This document shows, piece after piece, positions 35,802 to 47,142 of a stretch of DNA of 64,000 bases. The DNA lies in contig OX940860.1 in assembly GCA_954871525.1 (NCBI GenBank), forward strand, positions 55,292,724 to 55,356,723, read 5' to 3'. Position numbers and translations under genes: made by a program. The notes beneath the pieces are model-generated. The model did not search any database and was not told where the DNA came from. It saw only the letters and a list, made by a program, of their open reading frames with translations. Source of the DNA: Parietaria judaica. Its lineage: Eukaryota; Streptophyta; Magnoliopsida; Rosales; Urticaceae. How positions within the stretch are numbered: position 1 is the stretch's first letter; each line of letters starts with the position of its first letter.

Positions 35802-38271
35802 CTAGACTTCTTCTTCATCGGCCACCTCGTCTCGCGCGCCATCTTCCACGTCCTGGCCTACCTCCTCCTCGCCATCGGCCCCATCTTTGGCAAGGCCACC
35901 TCCTACGCCTTTCTCCAGATCGACACCGACCTCGGGGACCTCTTCCTCAGCGGGATCGACCTCGGAAGAGCCGACCGGGCGAGCGCCTTCGACGGGGGCA
36001 ACATGAGCCAATGAGGGAAAGAATATTGAGGAGGACCCACCGGCACCAAGCGCTTGAAAAACTGGGCGATGAAACCCAGCACACTCAATCCTACAGCGAC
36101 TCCGCCGTCCACGAAAATCTTGCAAAAACAACCGAGATAGTCCGTACACTTACCTCGGGAGATGTCAGAGGAGGTATACTTCCTTAGCTGGGCCCCCAGC
36201 TTGGCGATGGTCTCATCCCGCCTATCGATTCGCTTCTGGAGTTTTTCCAAGGCCTTCTTCACAGCAAGTTGAGAGGCAGTGATCACCTCATTCCTTGTTT
36301 CTTAGAGCTCAACCGAGGTAGCCACGATGTTTGCCCGGACCTTATCAAGGTTGCCCTTCAGGATTTCCACCTAGGAGACATCGGCCTGGAGATCGGACAC
36401 CTCCTTAGCAAGAGCCCCCGCGCACTGACGCTCATCGTGCAGCTGAGTCCGCAGCCTCACCTCCGACTGTCTCAGGTGCTCAACGGTCATGTGCGCCCCA
36501 AAAATATCTTCCTCAGCTTTCTTGAGCTTCCCCCGACACACCACGAACTTTTTCTCTCACTCTCCCAAACTGGCCTCCAACTCCTTCAGCTGGTCCCCAG
36601 ATCCCGACGCAGCCGCTTCGGCCAGCTCGGACTTAAGCCCAGACAGATTTTTCTCATACACGAGAACCATCTCGTTCAAATACGTCAAGAACTGAAAAGC
36701 AGAAAAAATTGTTCAAGCACACCAAGGCAAAGGAGAACACGAACGGAGTGTTTGTATTCACTTACTCGAACACATGGCTGAGCCATATGCTCATAGTCCT
36801 TTCCACGAGCAAGCTTCTGCATGTCTAGAGGGCGCCCGAGATGTGTCGAGCTGGCAATGTACCTGGAAGAGGCCCGCGCCGAATCAACTAGGGATTTCTC
36901 GGCAGAAAATTTGACAAAGATGTGCTGCCCCCTCCTCGTCAGAGACGGAGCGCCTGCTGCTCCCCTCACGCACCGCGGGCCCTTTCCTCTTCTCGTTAGA
37001 GCGTTTGCGCGCCACAAGATACCCTTGTGGGTTCGACCGAGTACGAGGTGCAGAGCGATCAGGCATCACCTTGCTCTTCTTTGATGGCGCGGGAGGTACC
37101 TCGGCGCGATTAGTGGAACGCTCGCGTTTCTCAGCACGAGGTACGAAGACCTCCGGTGCCCCAAGTGACACGAGCTTGACCTCGTCAGCAGCTTCAACAC
37201 GTGATTTGGTCGCATGCGCCGCCTTGCCCTCAACCTTGACCTGGCGAACAGACTAAGCCTCCTAAGCCACAAGAGTCTCGAGCGAAGCATCTTCTGGGGT
37301 CTCATCACAAGGAGAGGAGGGGAGTTCCACAACGAGAAAAGAGACGTCACCTTGTTGCTTCGGGGTCTCACTCGTGCCACTGGATGACTTCATAGACTTC
37401 TCGGGACCTGCACGATGTGAACGCGTCAAAAGAAGGACCCACGGAAAGATAACAAGGTGAAATCACCTCGTGTTAATTCCCACACCTCGTTTCAGAAGAA
37501 TTACCTTGAACATTCAGGGGAATAACTGGGATCAGTTGACCACTTGCACCACGGAACCTCCAGTAGCCCGAGCCTCTGATCCTGGCAATCGGGAAATCCG
37601 CCCGGTTTAGCCCGTCCTTAGGGATGAGCTTCTTCTTGATAGCACGAAACCTCAAATCTGCGTCGAGAACAGCCGATCTACCTGGCAGACGAACAGAAAA
37701 ATGAAATGAGGTCAGTGAAAAACCAATACACCTCAGAATTTGCGAGAACAACTAGAATAAAGGCCTAAAGCCCACCACAGCTGGAACTCAACTCCGGCAA
37801 TCTCGCCGCCCCTTGTCGAGTGTCCAGGAATAAAAAGTATCTCTCCGTCCACCCACCTCGCACGTCCAGAGTGCCATGGAGAATCTTCTCGGCCCTACCA
37901 TTTAGGTAATACTTCCCAGACGCCTTTCCAGAACCCTTGGGGTGGTAGAAACGAGCAAAATCATCCTTGGTGAGCACCACGTCACTCTCCCTAGCGTTAG
38001 GGACGACCTGGCCCAAAGCCAAACCTAAATGACGGAGATACTGCGCGATGACCTCCAGGGCTGGCAGCTCAATCCCGGCCTCCAGGAAGGCTTCATACAC
38101 GATTATCCACCATTTCCTCTCCTGGAATGGATGTTCCTCCCTCCTTGGAGGCTCATCCTCGATGAAATCTGGAATATCGTACACAACACGAAGCTCCCTC
38201 AAGTAATAGAGGGTGAGCATAGAGGGAGGAGAAACATCCAACAGCCAAGGCTCTTTGGAGGAAGAAGACAT
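35802..38271 (-). pseudogene. Antisense spliced gene of the element: Transposase_28-like head, coiled-coil tail
   Basis: Transcribed opposite to gag-pol. Exon 1 (38271 to about 37770) encodes MSSSSKEPWLL and a domain like Pfam Transposase_28 (putative gypsy-type transposon domain: YEAFLEAGIELPALEVIAQYLRHLGLALGQVVPNA). Further exons by GT..AG are 37681-37505, 37407-36766 and 36691-35802. The introns are about 37682-37770, 37408-37504 (GTAATT..GTGCAG) and 36692-36765 (GTAAGT..TTTCAG), and the frame is kept across each. The middle is Ser/Lys-rich. The tail is coiled coil (LKSELAEAAASGSGDQLKELE, ALEKLQKRIDRRDETIAKL). Stops at 37253-37255 and 37262-37264, three more in the last exon, and a frameshift near 36150 make it a pseudogene. 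Function of the family is unknown. Confidence 0.75.
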
Positions 38272-38345
38272 TTTTTCGAGAGAAAACAAAAAGCAGAAAA
38301 CAAAATGCAAAAAGAGAGAGCGAGAACAATCCAGGAAGAGAGGGG

Positions 38346-38352
38346 TTTATAA
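38346..38352 (-). promoter_or_regulatory. Candidate TATA box of the antisense gene
   Basis: Minus-strand TTCCCTTATAAACCCCTC centred here, about 75 bp upstream of the ATG at 38271. The equivalent gene of the other element has TTCCTTATAAATTCGAGG. Confidence 0.55.
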
Positions 38353-38821
38353 GGGAATCTCACCTCACCACGATCTCCACTTCTCTGCTCACGAACTTTG
38401 AGAACCTGCAAACAATTATGGTAACCGCAGGGTTAGTGGGTTTAATAACCCCCATCACATCCGAGAATAGCGTGTCAGCTGAACCCGAAGAGCTTTAGGC
38501 CGTTGTCGAATCAACTCTGCTATTGGTTAGTCACTCGGCATGTGGGATCGAAGTTGAACACGCACACACAATACCAATCCTCAAGCTCCACGTGTCCCTA
38601 CCATGCACAAAGAAAAAATCTCAGTTGAACTGATTCGGCTACGCCTCGATGGGATTATTTCCAACCTGCAAAATTTAAAATTTTGCCCGCCAATCTTTGT
38701 TTTCTCCCATTTTGAAATTCTGAAATAATGAAGAGCATTATTAAACGAATTGAGATAATTCAAGGAAATAAATCGTGACCATCAACACGATGAAGCCCAC
38801 CAAGTGATACACACTTGGTGC

Positions 38822-38834
38822 ACTGGGGGCTCAC
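38822..38834 (+). promoter_or_regulatory. Polypurine tract of the + strand element
   Basis: ACTGGGGGCTCAC immediately before the 3' LTR; the TGGGGGC core is usual for Tat-type elements. Confidence 0.65.
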
Positions 38835-39517
38835 TGTTGATGTGGGACTTTGTCCCCTCAACAACGATAGTAAAATTGCCCCTCGGATGCAAAACGACGG
38901 TATCATGACCTCAAAATTGGCATACGACATTAAGCCCAATTACCATCCCGAAATGACATCTTTGTCATACGACAGCAAAGAAGTAAGCCTCCATGATGAA
39001 CGACGTGGGCTCTAGCGCGAAGATGGCCCATTACATCAAAGAAGGCCCATTCAAATACCACATACTTCATGGATTGATCCTCGAGGACCATGCAGCCCAC
39101 AAGACCAGGCGCAATTCTCCCATGCTGACCAACTCAAACTGCTGCCACGTCAAAGAAGACCTAGCACCACGGAATAGCCTTTACACGTGGTATCCAAGCA
39201 AAGCACGAGGGAAAGGAGCTTGGTCTCATAGCTGTTGCACGTATTTAGGGAAATAGACGTTGTATTTAGCTATAAATAGGGCTAACGATGTAAAAGAAGG
39301 GACACGAACTCTGGAGTACAATTCTCTCGACAATCATACTCCGTAATCACTCCGCTATTAAGAAATAACATCATTTTCATATTTATCGTTCAATTCACTT
39401 GCTATTGATTGTTTTCGCCATTTTCACCGAAGTGGGTTCATTACAAATCATTGAGATCCATTATCTTTTGCAGTGCGATCACTTTGTGACAATTGATCGT
39501 GATTAATCGCATCAACA
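38835..39517 (+). repeat. 3' LTR of the + strand element (683 bp)
   Basis: TGTTGATGTGGGAC...CGCATCAACA. The first 29 bp fold into a hairpin (TGTTGA/TCAACA and GGGAC/GTCCC). The TATA box TATAAATA is at 39271-39278. Confidence 0.92.
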
Positions 39518-39522
39518 GTGTG

Positions 39523-41037
39523 CTAGCGGGCAACCTTAGAAGGCCCTCGGTGAGGTAATGACGGCCTTAGAAGGTTCCAGGAAACCCCAGATGGCAAGCA
39601 CCGAAGTCACCGACGACTCTCTCGATGAGGCGAGCTCTCCAGGCGACCCACTCGACAAGGCGAGCATTCCAGGTGAGCCTCTCAGGTGAGCCCCTCTAGC
39701 GAGGACGACCTCCCTTGAACTTAGTCAACGGCGACCCCCCTCGCCCAAGCAAGCTCCTCCATCAATGGCCACCCCCCTTAAACCAAGTCAACATCAAGGT
39801 CTTCAGCATGGCGAGCCCCCACCAACGACTTGCATCTGCTCACGTACAAGACTTGACAAGGCATAAATTCACAACAAATACAAACAACATGAAGATTGAA
39901 GCTCACTGGGACATCAATGACGCTTCAAGGACGCCTTAGGACCCGACGGACACGCTCGCGGAATCTCCGAAGGACTCCGAGGCAACGGACAAGCTAAACT
40001 CGCCCGACGACCACCCTACGTCGCAAGGCAGCCCGACAAGATTGTGTTGTTTTCTATTCGTTTTCCATTCAATAAACTTACAGAAGACGTAGTCAACTAT
40101 CGCATTGAGATGAAACTCTCTAAAAAATCGTATGTGTCGTATTACATAGATTTATATTTACGCATTTAAAGTGTTTGAGGGTATCGACGACGTGAAGATC
40201 AAGATCCACCGGATCAAACGTATTAGCAAATTTAAATCGGAAGTCTTACACTCTTCGTGACTGTTGAGGTGGAAAACCACGTCAACACCATGTACAAACG
40301 AAAATAAGTTTTTCCAATTTTTCATCAAATTTAAATCGAAAGTCTTACACTCTTCTTGACTGTTGATGTGGGAAACTACGTCAACACCGTGTACAAACCA
40401 AAATAAGTTTTTCCAATTTTTTAATCGATTATCGCTCTATATATAATCGCTTTTCAAAAATACTGGATAAATTATCCGCACTTCGTGTGTCTACTTTTTC
40501 ATGTATAATTGGTCAATTTTTTCCATAAAAGTGTGCTACTTTTTCATTATTAATAGCTAAGATTTGTGATTTCATGCATGTTTACTTGTGAAAGATAATA
40601 GTAATGTTTAAAATGAAGAAAGTTTGGTATTTTACATTTGTTGAAATATACATTTTTTTATTTCAATATTTATTTTTTTTACTTTTGGAATACGAAACGA
40701 ATATATGATTATTATTACGTGAGTTTTGGTAATTTTATTTTTAGATTACTCAATTTATCGAGTTTCAATATCTTGACTATGTAGTACTGACTATTGACAA
40801 TTAATATATCATGTTTTATGTTTAAGACTCGTTTACTTTGGTGTATGCCATATCATGATACGATTTTATATTTAGTATTTTTTACCTTATATAAAAATTG
40901 AGTATATATATTCGTAATATATTAATAACTTATATCTGTCGATACCGGTGATAAGTTTCGATAAAGATCCGTAATTTTTTTATATCCTATCCATCAATAA
41001 ATCCATAACCAAATACTGAACCCATTAACAACGGCAA
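39523..41037. other. Remnants of an older LTR-like element, then AT-rich DNA
   Basis: 39523-40230 has GC-rich motifs (GGCGAGC, CTCGACAAGGCG) and no intact gene. It is the DNA into which the + strand element inserted. A 99-bp tandem repeat follows (40228-40425), and then AT-rich sequence without features to 41037. Confidence 0.5.
40228..40425 (-). repeat. 99-bp tandem repeat carrying an LTR-terminus hairpin
   Basis: Two copies (40228-40326, 40327-40425). Each includes a 26-bp hairpin (40262-40287 and 40361-40386; TGTTGA outside, TCAACA at the other end), which reads on minus as an LTR start TGTTGACGTGG. This suggests a duplicated LTR 5' end. Confidence 0.75.
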
Positions 41038-41042
41038 TCAAT

Positions 41043-42052
41043 TGTAGAGGGCGATTTTTACCGCCCTTTTCCAGTCACAAGAGTAATCAAATGAACACAA
41101 TAATAATATGAACACGAATACTCCTGATTTATTATATTCCCGAAAGGACTCGGTTTCTCCCGTTTATTAGCTGGACATTCGAAGTATGATGAACAAATAT
41201 ACGACGACGCTCTCTAATCTCAATATAATCAGATTATAATCGATCGGTACTCAAAAATACAAAGGACTCTTTAAGATTGGCGTTTCTTTCTTTCTCCTTC
41301 TCCCCCTCGTCTTCTATAAGGCTTCCCTTGCCTTTTATAGAGTTGCCTTCTGTTCTCTTCTTAGCTTTCTCCTTTCATCATTCGTTTTCTCCCGTCATCC
41401 CCTGGCGAAAGCAGGGCAGATTTCTGCTTTATATCGCATCCGAGCAGACTGTCATTTTGGGTAGTTGGGCTGCATTAAATGCGCATCTCTTCAGCCATCA
41501 TTGGGCCCTGCGCCTCGTCGCTGACGCTCCTTATCGGGTAGGTGGGCTTCATTAAATGCACATCTACTCAGCCGTCATTGGGCCCTGCGGCTCGTCGTTG
41601 ACGCTCTTTATCGGGTAGGTGAGTTTCATTAAATGCACATCTCTTCAGCCGTCATTGGGCCCTGCGCTGACCATCATGACGAAGTTCCTCGAGGCGAGCT
41701 TGATGGGACGCTTCATCGCAGCTTGCTTCTGTGTGGCCGTGCTTTCTCGCGGTTTAACTTCCTCGGGGATAATCCTCGTCGGGGATAACTCCCTCGAGCG
41801 ATGAACTTCCTCGGGGATCATCCTCGTCGGGGATAATCCCCTCGAGTGATGAACTTCCTCGCTGCTTTTCTAACTTCCTCGGGGATAATCCTCGTCGGGG
41901 ATAACTCCCTCGAGCGATGAACTTCCTCGGGGATCATCCTCGTCGGAGATAATCCCCTCGAGTGATGAACTTCCTCGCTGCTTTTCATGTCGTTTGTGGG
42001 CAGAACGACACGAAAAGTGTTGAGGGGGATTTGACCAAATCCGACCTCAACA
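41043..42052 (-). repeat. 3' LTR (in element orientation), 1010 bp
   Basis: TGTAGAGGGCG...CCTCAACA on +. The minus TATA box CTATAAAAGG is at 41331-41340. Internal repeats: a 77-bp unit at 41459-41535 and 41536-41612 plus a partial third, and a 116-bp unit at 41755-41870 and 41871-41986. Confidence 0.93.
41459..41986. repeat. Tandem repeats inside the LTR (77 bp and 116 bp)
   Basis: The 77-bp units contain CATTAAATGC and TCATTGGGCCCTGCG. The 116-bp units contain AACTTCCTCGGGGAT.ATCC and CCTCGAG.GATGAAC. Both sets are repeated in the other LTR (offset 9725). Confidence 0.85.
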
Positions 42053-42068
42053 GTTAGTCCCCCATTTT
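42053..42068 (-). promoter_or_regulatory. Polypurine tract of the minus-strand element
   Basis: On the minus strand AAAATGGGGGACTAAC ends directly at the 3' LTR; the position and G-run fit the plus-strand DNA primer. Confidence 0.7.
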
Positions 42069-42608
42069 GTCAAGTGTAAACACTTGGTAAAATAAGCTTA
42101 ACCGTGATTGGTCGACGGTGTTCGCGAACTCCGTCGACCACTTTAGTTGACACGGTGGCCCCGATGCACGTGGTCGGAGAACCTCAGCGCAATTTGTCGG
42201 TTTTTCGATGGGCTAATGCGATGAGCTATTTTGACGTAAGCAACCTTCGATGAGGAATTTTTTTTTTTTTGCTCCCTCGAGGAACTATGTCTCCATCGAG
42301 GATGTTTTTGGCGATGAGGATACTGGCGATGGGGATACCTTTGATGGGCTATTCTCTTAGTGACTTTTGACATTCCCGACAGTTCCTGTCCCTGGGCCCC
42401 ATAGCGATTCAGTTTCCCAACACGTCAGTCTCGATTTTTACGCAAATCTTTTCAGCATTAAATGCTGACGCTTCGCACTCGAGTATTTCGCAAATCTTTT
42501 GGGATATACAACGGCTCAACTGTCTCCACCGTTGATGTCTTTCGTATGCTTCGAATCTGGACCGTAGGATTGATAACGCGTTGGTTCGCCTCCCTTCATT
42601 GCTTTCCT

Positions 42609-42615
42609 TATAAAT
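42609..42615 (+). promoter_or_regulatory. Candidate TATA box of the antisense gene
   Basis: TATAAAT within TTCCTTATAAATTCGAGG, 137 bp before the likely ATG at 42746. A matching motif precedes the homologous gene at 38346. Confidence 0.6.
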
Positions 42616-42745
42616 TCGAGGTCCCGCCTTCTTCGGATATCTTTCGAAATAATTTTTTCTGAACCTCCTTGTGATTTTCACCCAGCAATTCTCTTTCTCT
42701 CACCCATCTTTCGGACTTCTTCATTCTGTGTTCCCAAATATTTTG

Positions 42746-45700
42746 ATGGCTTCTTCTGAAGTTGGTCCGATCTTCAAGACGCGGAGCCCTGTCTCCATTA
42801 TGAATGAGGAGACGTTAGCAGTTGTCAAGGAACAGTGTGTCAATTCCGAGCTTTTCCCGGCACGCCTTCCCTATGAAGGTGAACTGGCCGACACCCCCAG
42901 GAACGAATATGTCTGTGTGTACGAATCGTTTTTCAGGACCGCCGGTCTCCATTTCCCATTGCCGAACTTGATCGTGGTGTTCCTCTATGCCTTCAGGGTT
43001 CCTATCGCTCAGGTGAGCCCTAACACTATCCGCTTCTTAATGTGTACGCTCGCCATCGCCTGCGAGCAAAAAGTCGAGCTTACCCTCGAAGACTTGATGC
43101 GTATCTTCAAGTTGTCAAGAAATCCGAAGAATATGGGCCGGTTTTCTCTCTCCCATCGCGTCTCCCTCTCCCATCGCGTTCGGGGCCACATCCTCGAGAA
43201 TACTCCCTCGAATGAATCCGGCTTTGAGAATCGCTATTTCTTCGTGAAGGTAGACCGCACTACTTTCGGCCCCAACCACAAGTTTCTACCGAGGCAGTGG
43301 GTCCCCGAGGGGATAGATCTCCCCCGGTATAGACCTGAGGAAGATGGGGAAGCCGAGGCACGCTTTAACAAGATCCACCAGGCCCTCCTCGCCAACCCTC
43401 GTCAGGACTGGAGCAAGGATTTTGGGGGTCAGCGCCTCGTGAAATCTGGGGTTTATCAGTTGGTTCGGGTTCACGGGCCTTCCCCAGACACTCTTCTTCC
43501 GGTGGGCTTTTCTCGAACGCCCGTGTCGGAAGGGTCTCCTGCGGGGCGGAGGAAAACTGCTCCAAAAACGAAGAAAAGATCCAAACTGGATCTCGTCGAG
43601 AAGAAAGGAAGAAAACCCGTCGGGAGTGAAAAACCCGTCCAGGAATCGCCAGATTCCCAGGCGCGATCAGACGTTCCTCGCCCCTTGGACCTTACCCCTC
43701 GAGGGGGTGATTTATCAGGCAAGAGGCCTCTCGAGGATACCTGCGACGAGCAGCGCTCGAAGCTAAAAACGGCCCCCACGCCTCCACGTTCTTTGGATAT
43801 TCATCATCCCCCGACGAGGTCTCCTCGAGGAGAAAAGGGCTCGTCTGCTCCTCGTCCCTCGAAGGAGTCTGTTCAAGCTGATACTTCTTTGGGCAGACGG
43901 CCAGCCGGAGAGACACCCGATGCCCCTTCAGCGAAGAGGGTTAAGGTTTCCGCTCCGACCACCGAGCGCCGAACCGCTACCCTTGCTCGAGAGGCTACGA
44001 CGGAAAACCCAGGCCTTGAGCCGCCGAGTAGGAACGAGGCGACGGAGAATGCGCCGAGCAGGGGAGAATCGTCTTCGGGGGTGAGGGATGGTTTCGACGA
44101 AGATTTCGACGATCTCGCCATAGTGCCACCTGTCTCTCCTTGGGAAATGTAGCGAATTTCTCCTCGCCTTGAGGAAGGTTCAGACCCCCTGCCGGCCTCT
44201 TCTCACTGTGAGGAATATCGCGTCCCCTGCCAAGAGCTTCCTCCTCCGCCATCTGGGGAGATTCCTGCCGGAGCTATGCGGGGACACGTTACTTCCATCG
44301 GGCAAGAAGGAAAACAAAGAGAAGCTTCGGGGCTTGTCGAGCCGTCGAAAAGAACAGGTGAAGCCTCCGATCTTGGCGAGCAAGGAGCGGGGCAAAGAGA
44401 GTTCATCGAGCCTATTCGGCAAGAAAGGGACCATGATGGGACCTCCGAGCTTGCCGACCAAAGGTCCGTTCAGGAGGGAGCTCCTGTTCGACTCGAGGGG
44501 CAGCAAACAGGCCTGCTTCTTGAGTTTTCTCCTTCTGAGCCTTCCGAGCCGGTGGCTTCTTCCGGCGCTCCTATCGCTGCTATTTCGGGAGATTTGGCTT
44601 CTGCGGCGTTTTCTGAGCCGGTCAGCAAAGCTAACTTTCAAGTTTCTCCTGCTCCTCCTTCCGACACTCTTGCAGCGCCTTCGGGGAGTGCTGGTTCTCC
44701 GCGTCAGGGCACATCTTCTCTTCCGGACGTCCCGGTGCAATCTTCCCCGTTGCGGTTCTCTGGTAAAGCGTTTTCCTCGAGATCGCTGCTTCAAGATCGT
44801 TTCCCGTCCACGCCATCTCCGAGTTGGCCTCCCGAGGAATGGGGGGTTTACTCTTCTGCGGCGTGCAGGGGTCTGACCCTGGGAGCTATGGGCGATCAAG
44901 AGCTCTACGAACCTCTCGACGAGACTAAGGGGTATCGAGAGGGTACCGCGCTCTTCTTTCGGGCTTTAGCGCAATTTAATGATATGATCGTCTGCGAGAA
45001 GCAGTCTGTCATCAAGGCCGAGATGGAGGCCTCGGCGGTTAATGAGCAGCTCGCAGTTCTCCGAGGTCGGCTCGAGATTTCTCATCGTGATGAGCGGGAA
45101 TCCCGAGAACGGGCCGCGGAACTCTCATCGGACCTCGATGAAGCTAGAGCCGCGATGGAGCTGGAAGTCTCGCTGCATCGGGTTGCTGAAGCTGAGCTCG
45201 CGGAATACAAGAATTCCTTGGTTGCCAGGGAGGAGTTCCTCAGAGCAGAGCAAGAGCGTTTTCGCCAGAGGGAGGCGGAGCTCTCTGAGGAGCTGGAGCG
45301 CTCTCGCCGACGCGAGGCAGAGCTTTCCGAGGAGCTTCGAATAAAGGCTCACCGTCTTGCTCGGATTGGTGCTGCTATCGATATGCCTTCCGATGAAGAG
45401 GATCGCCTGGTTCCTCGGGTTAGAGCCGTACTTAAGGAGCTCGTCGCGAGCAAAGAGGAGGCGAAGAGTGAGGCAGCCGAGGAGCGTCACAGCCGGGAGC
45501 GCTTATTTGAAAGTGCCCAAGCCAAGCTGAAAAGCGCCTCGGAGAGGTTTGGATTTCTCAACCAGGCCGTCAATGCCAACCGCCGGTCCGCCGCTTATCA
45601 AGCCAACGTCCGTCTGGCGGAGAGGATTCCTCTCACCGCGACTATCGAGGGTCTTAAGACCCGTTTGCCGAAATGGCGTGAGCTTTACGCCGCGCATCAG

Positions 45701-47010
45701 GGCGAGGCGAGCGAGCTGGAGAAAAAAGCTGTCGGAGATCCTAATTCTCCGCCGCTATCCCCCTGCAGGCCGCCAGTTATTGACAGGCGTCGAGTAGAGG
45801 ACCTTCTTCCGGAGGGTAACCCCCTCGAGCCCTCATCGTGCGGTGAATATGGCTCGAACGTCGAGTCCTTGTCTCCTTCGGAGCCCGTGGTATAAGACGG
45901 CCTTTTTGTAAACATTTCTTTTGTTTTCAATACCTTTTGTTTTCAATGTTAAGGCTTTCTTTCGGATATTTGTAACCCCCCCCCCCCCCTTTTTTTTTAT
46001 GATGAATGAACTCCTTTTGTAATTTCCTGTCGTGGTATCTTTTTGCTTCCTCGTATTTTATTATATCTTTTGCACATCTGTACCTTAAGTTCTTCTTCTC
46101 AGGCCGAGGTTAATCTTGCGAGAGGATCCTTTGAGGAGGAAATTTCCCTTCGCAAGGATGCAGAGATGAAGCTTGAGGAGCGTACTGCCGAGCGTGATGA
46201 GAGCAGACGCCTTCTTGCTATTGCCGAGGAATCCCTCATCGAAGAGCGGGGACGTTATCGTGGATGCGAGGAGGATCTCATGGAACGACTTCGGCGGTTG
46301 GATGGGCGTCTTACTCGGATTGCCGAGGCTATCGACTTGCCTCCCGGTCAAGAAGAGCACATCTCTTTCCGGGTTCGGGATGTGATGAAGAAACTGACCG
46401 ACGACCGTGATGCGGCGAGGGGTGAGGCAATCGAAGAGCAATTTGCTCGGACGCGCGTTTTCATCGCTGCGACGGACAAGTTGGCACGCGCCTTTGGGAG
46501 ACTAGATGCTCTCGAGGCGTCTGTCAGACTTAATCACGCATTGGGCGGTGTTCTCGCGAGTATTCGTCTTGTCGAGAAGAATCCCCGTAGCTCGACCCTT
46601 GGCGAGATCCGGCAGAAGGAGCTGCCCACGTGGCGAAAACTAGAGAAGGAGTACCGGGCCGAGCTGGCTGAGTTAGAGAAGAAAGCCACGAGCGATCCTG
46701 CCTCTCCTCCACTCTCCCCGTGCGTCCCCGGCGATCATGTAACTCCTTTTTCCCTCTCTTTTCTTGAGCTTGCTCATCTTTTGGCTGTATGTTGGGTTCC
46801 TCTTTTCAGGCTCGTCAGGAATCTGAGCTCCTCGGCTTTGCAGGGCCTTCTCTGAGCTTTCTTGAGCGGTTTCCCGACGAAGATCCTGCGCGCTTAGCCG
46901 TTATGGAGGAGATAGCGGAGGATGTTCTTCGTCAAATCTGCGAGACTCTCCTAAGAAAAATTGCCGATACCGTGCTTGATCAATATCCCGCTGACGGCGA
47001 CGTAGCTTGA
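42746..47010 (+). CDS. Antisense spliced gene: Transposase_28-like domain plus duplicated coiled-coil tail
   Basis: Exons 42746-45889, 46103-46738 and 46810-47010 join in phase 0 at GTATAAG..TTCTCAG and GTAACTCC..TTTTCAG introns, giving 1326 residues. Start MASSEVGPIF is preferred over an upstream ATG (42671) by analogy with the other element. Residues about 40-150 resemble Transposase_28 (LPYEGELADTPRNEYVCVYE, FPLPNLIVVFLYAFRVPIAQ). Residues about 250-700 are Ser/Pro/Lys-rich and probably disordered. Two related coiled-coil segments follow (about 750-1010 and 1049-1255), each ending ELEKKA..DP.SPPLSPC. One in-frame TAG at 44150-44152 interrupts an otherwise open frame, so this copy makes a truncated protein unless the stop is read through. 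AATAAA signals follow. The molecular role is unknown; such extra antisense ORFs are known in Tat elements. Confidence 0.75.
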
Positions 47011-47094
47011 TGACAGACTTAAAGATTGTAGATAATTCTTTTGTAAAGATAACTCTTATTGTATTCTTTTGTAGACTATGCTTCGAATTGACTG

Positions 47095-47132
47095 AATAAA
47101 CGATTTTTTCTTGGCACTCTCGACTGAATAAA
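47095..47132 (+). terminator. Candidate poly(A) signals of the antisense gene
   Basis: Two AATAAA hexamers (47095-47100, 47127-47132) within a short ACTGAATAAACGATTTTT duplication, 85-120 bp after the stop at 47010. Confidence 0.5.
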
Positions 47133-47142
47133 CGATTTTTGC

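Larger units (their letters stand above)
28341..39522 (+). mobile_element. Complete but decayed Tat-like Ty3/gypsy LTR retrotransposon, TSD GTGTG
   Basis: Boundaries are LTRs 28346-29039 and 38835-39517 with a perfect duplication GTGTG (28341-28345, 39518-39522). Order on + is LTR, primer site starting TGGCGCC, gag, protease, RT, RNase H, a second RNase H, integrase, then a gene on the opposite strand, polypurine tract and LTR. Two RNase H modules and an antisense extra ORF after integrase are characteristic of the Tat lineage. The two LTRs differ at about 17 sites in their first 235 bp by eye, and the coding frames hold many stops and frameshifts, so it is old and inactive. Confidence 0.92.

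Noticed and set aside
44169..44899. Long ORFs (235 and 239 aa) overlapping the antisense gene in other frames
   Set aside because: Arg/Leu-rich shadow translations of the GC-rich true frame.
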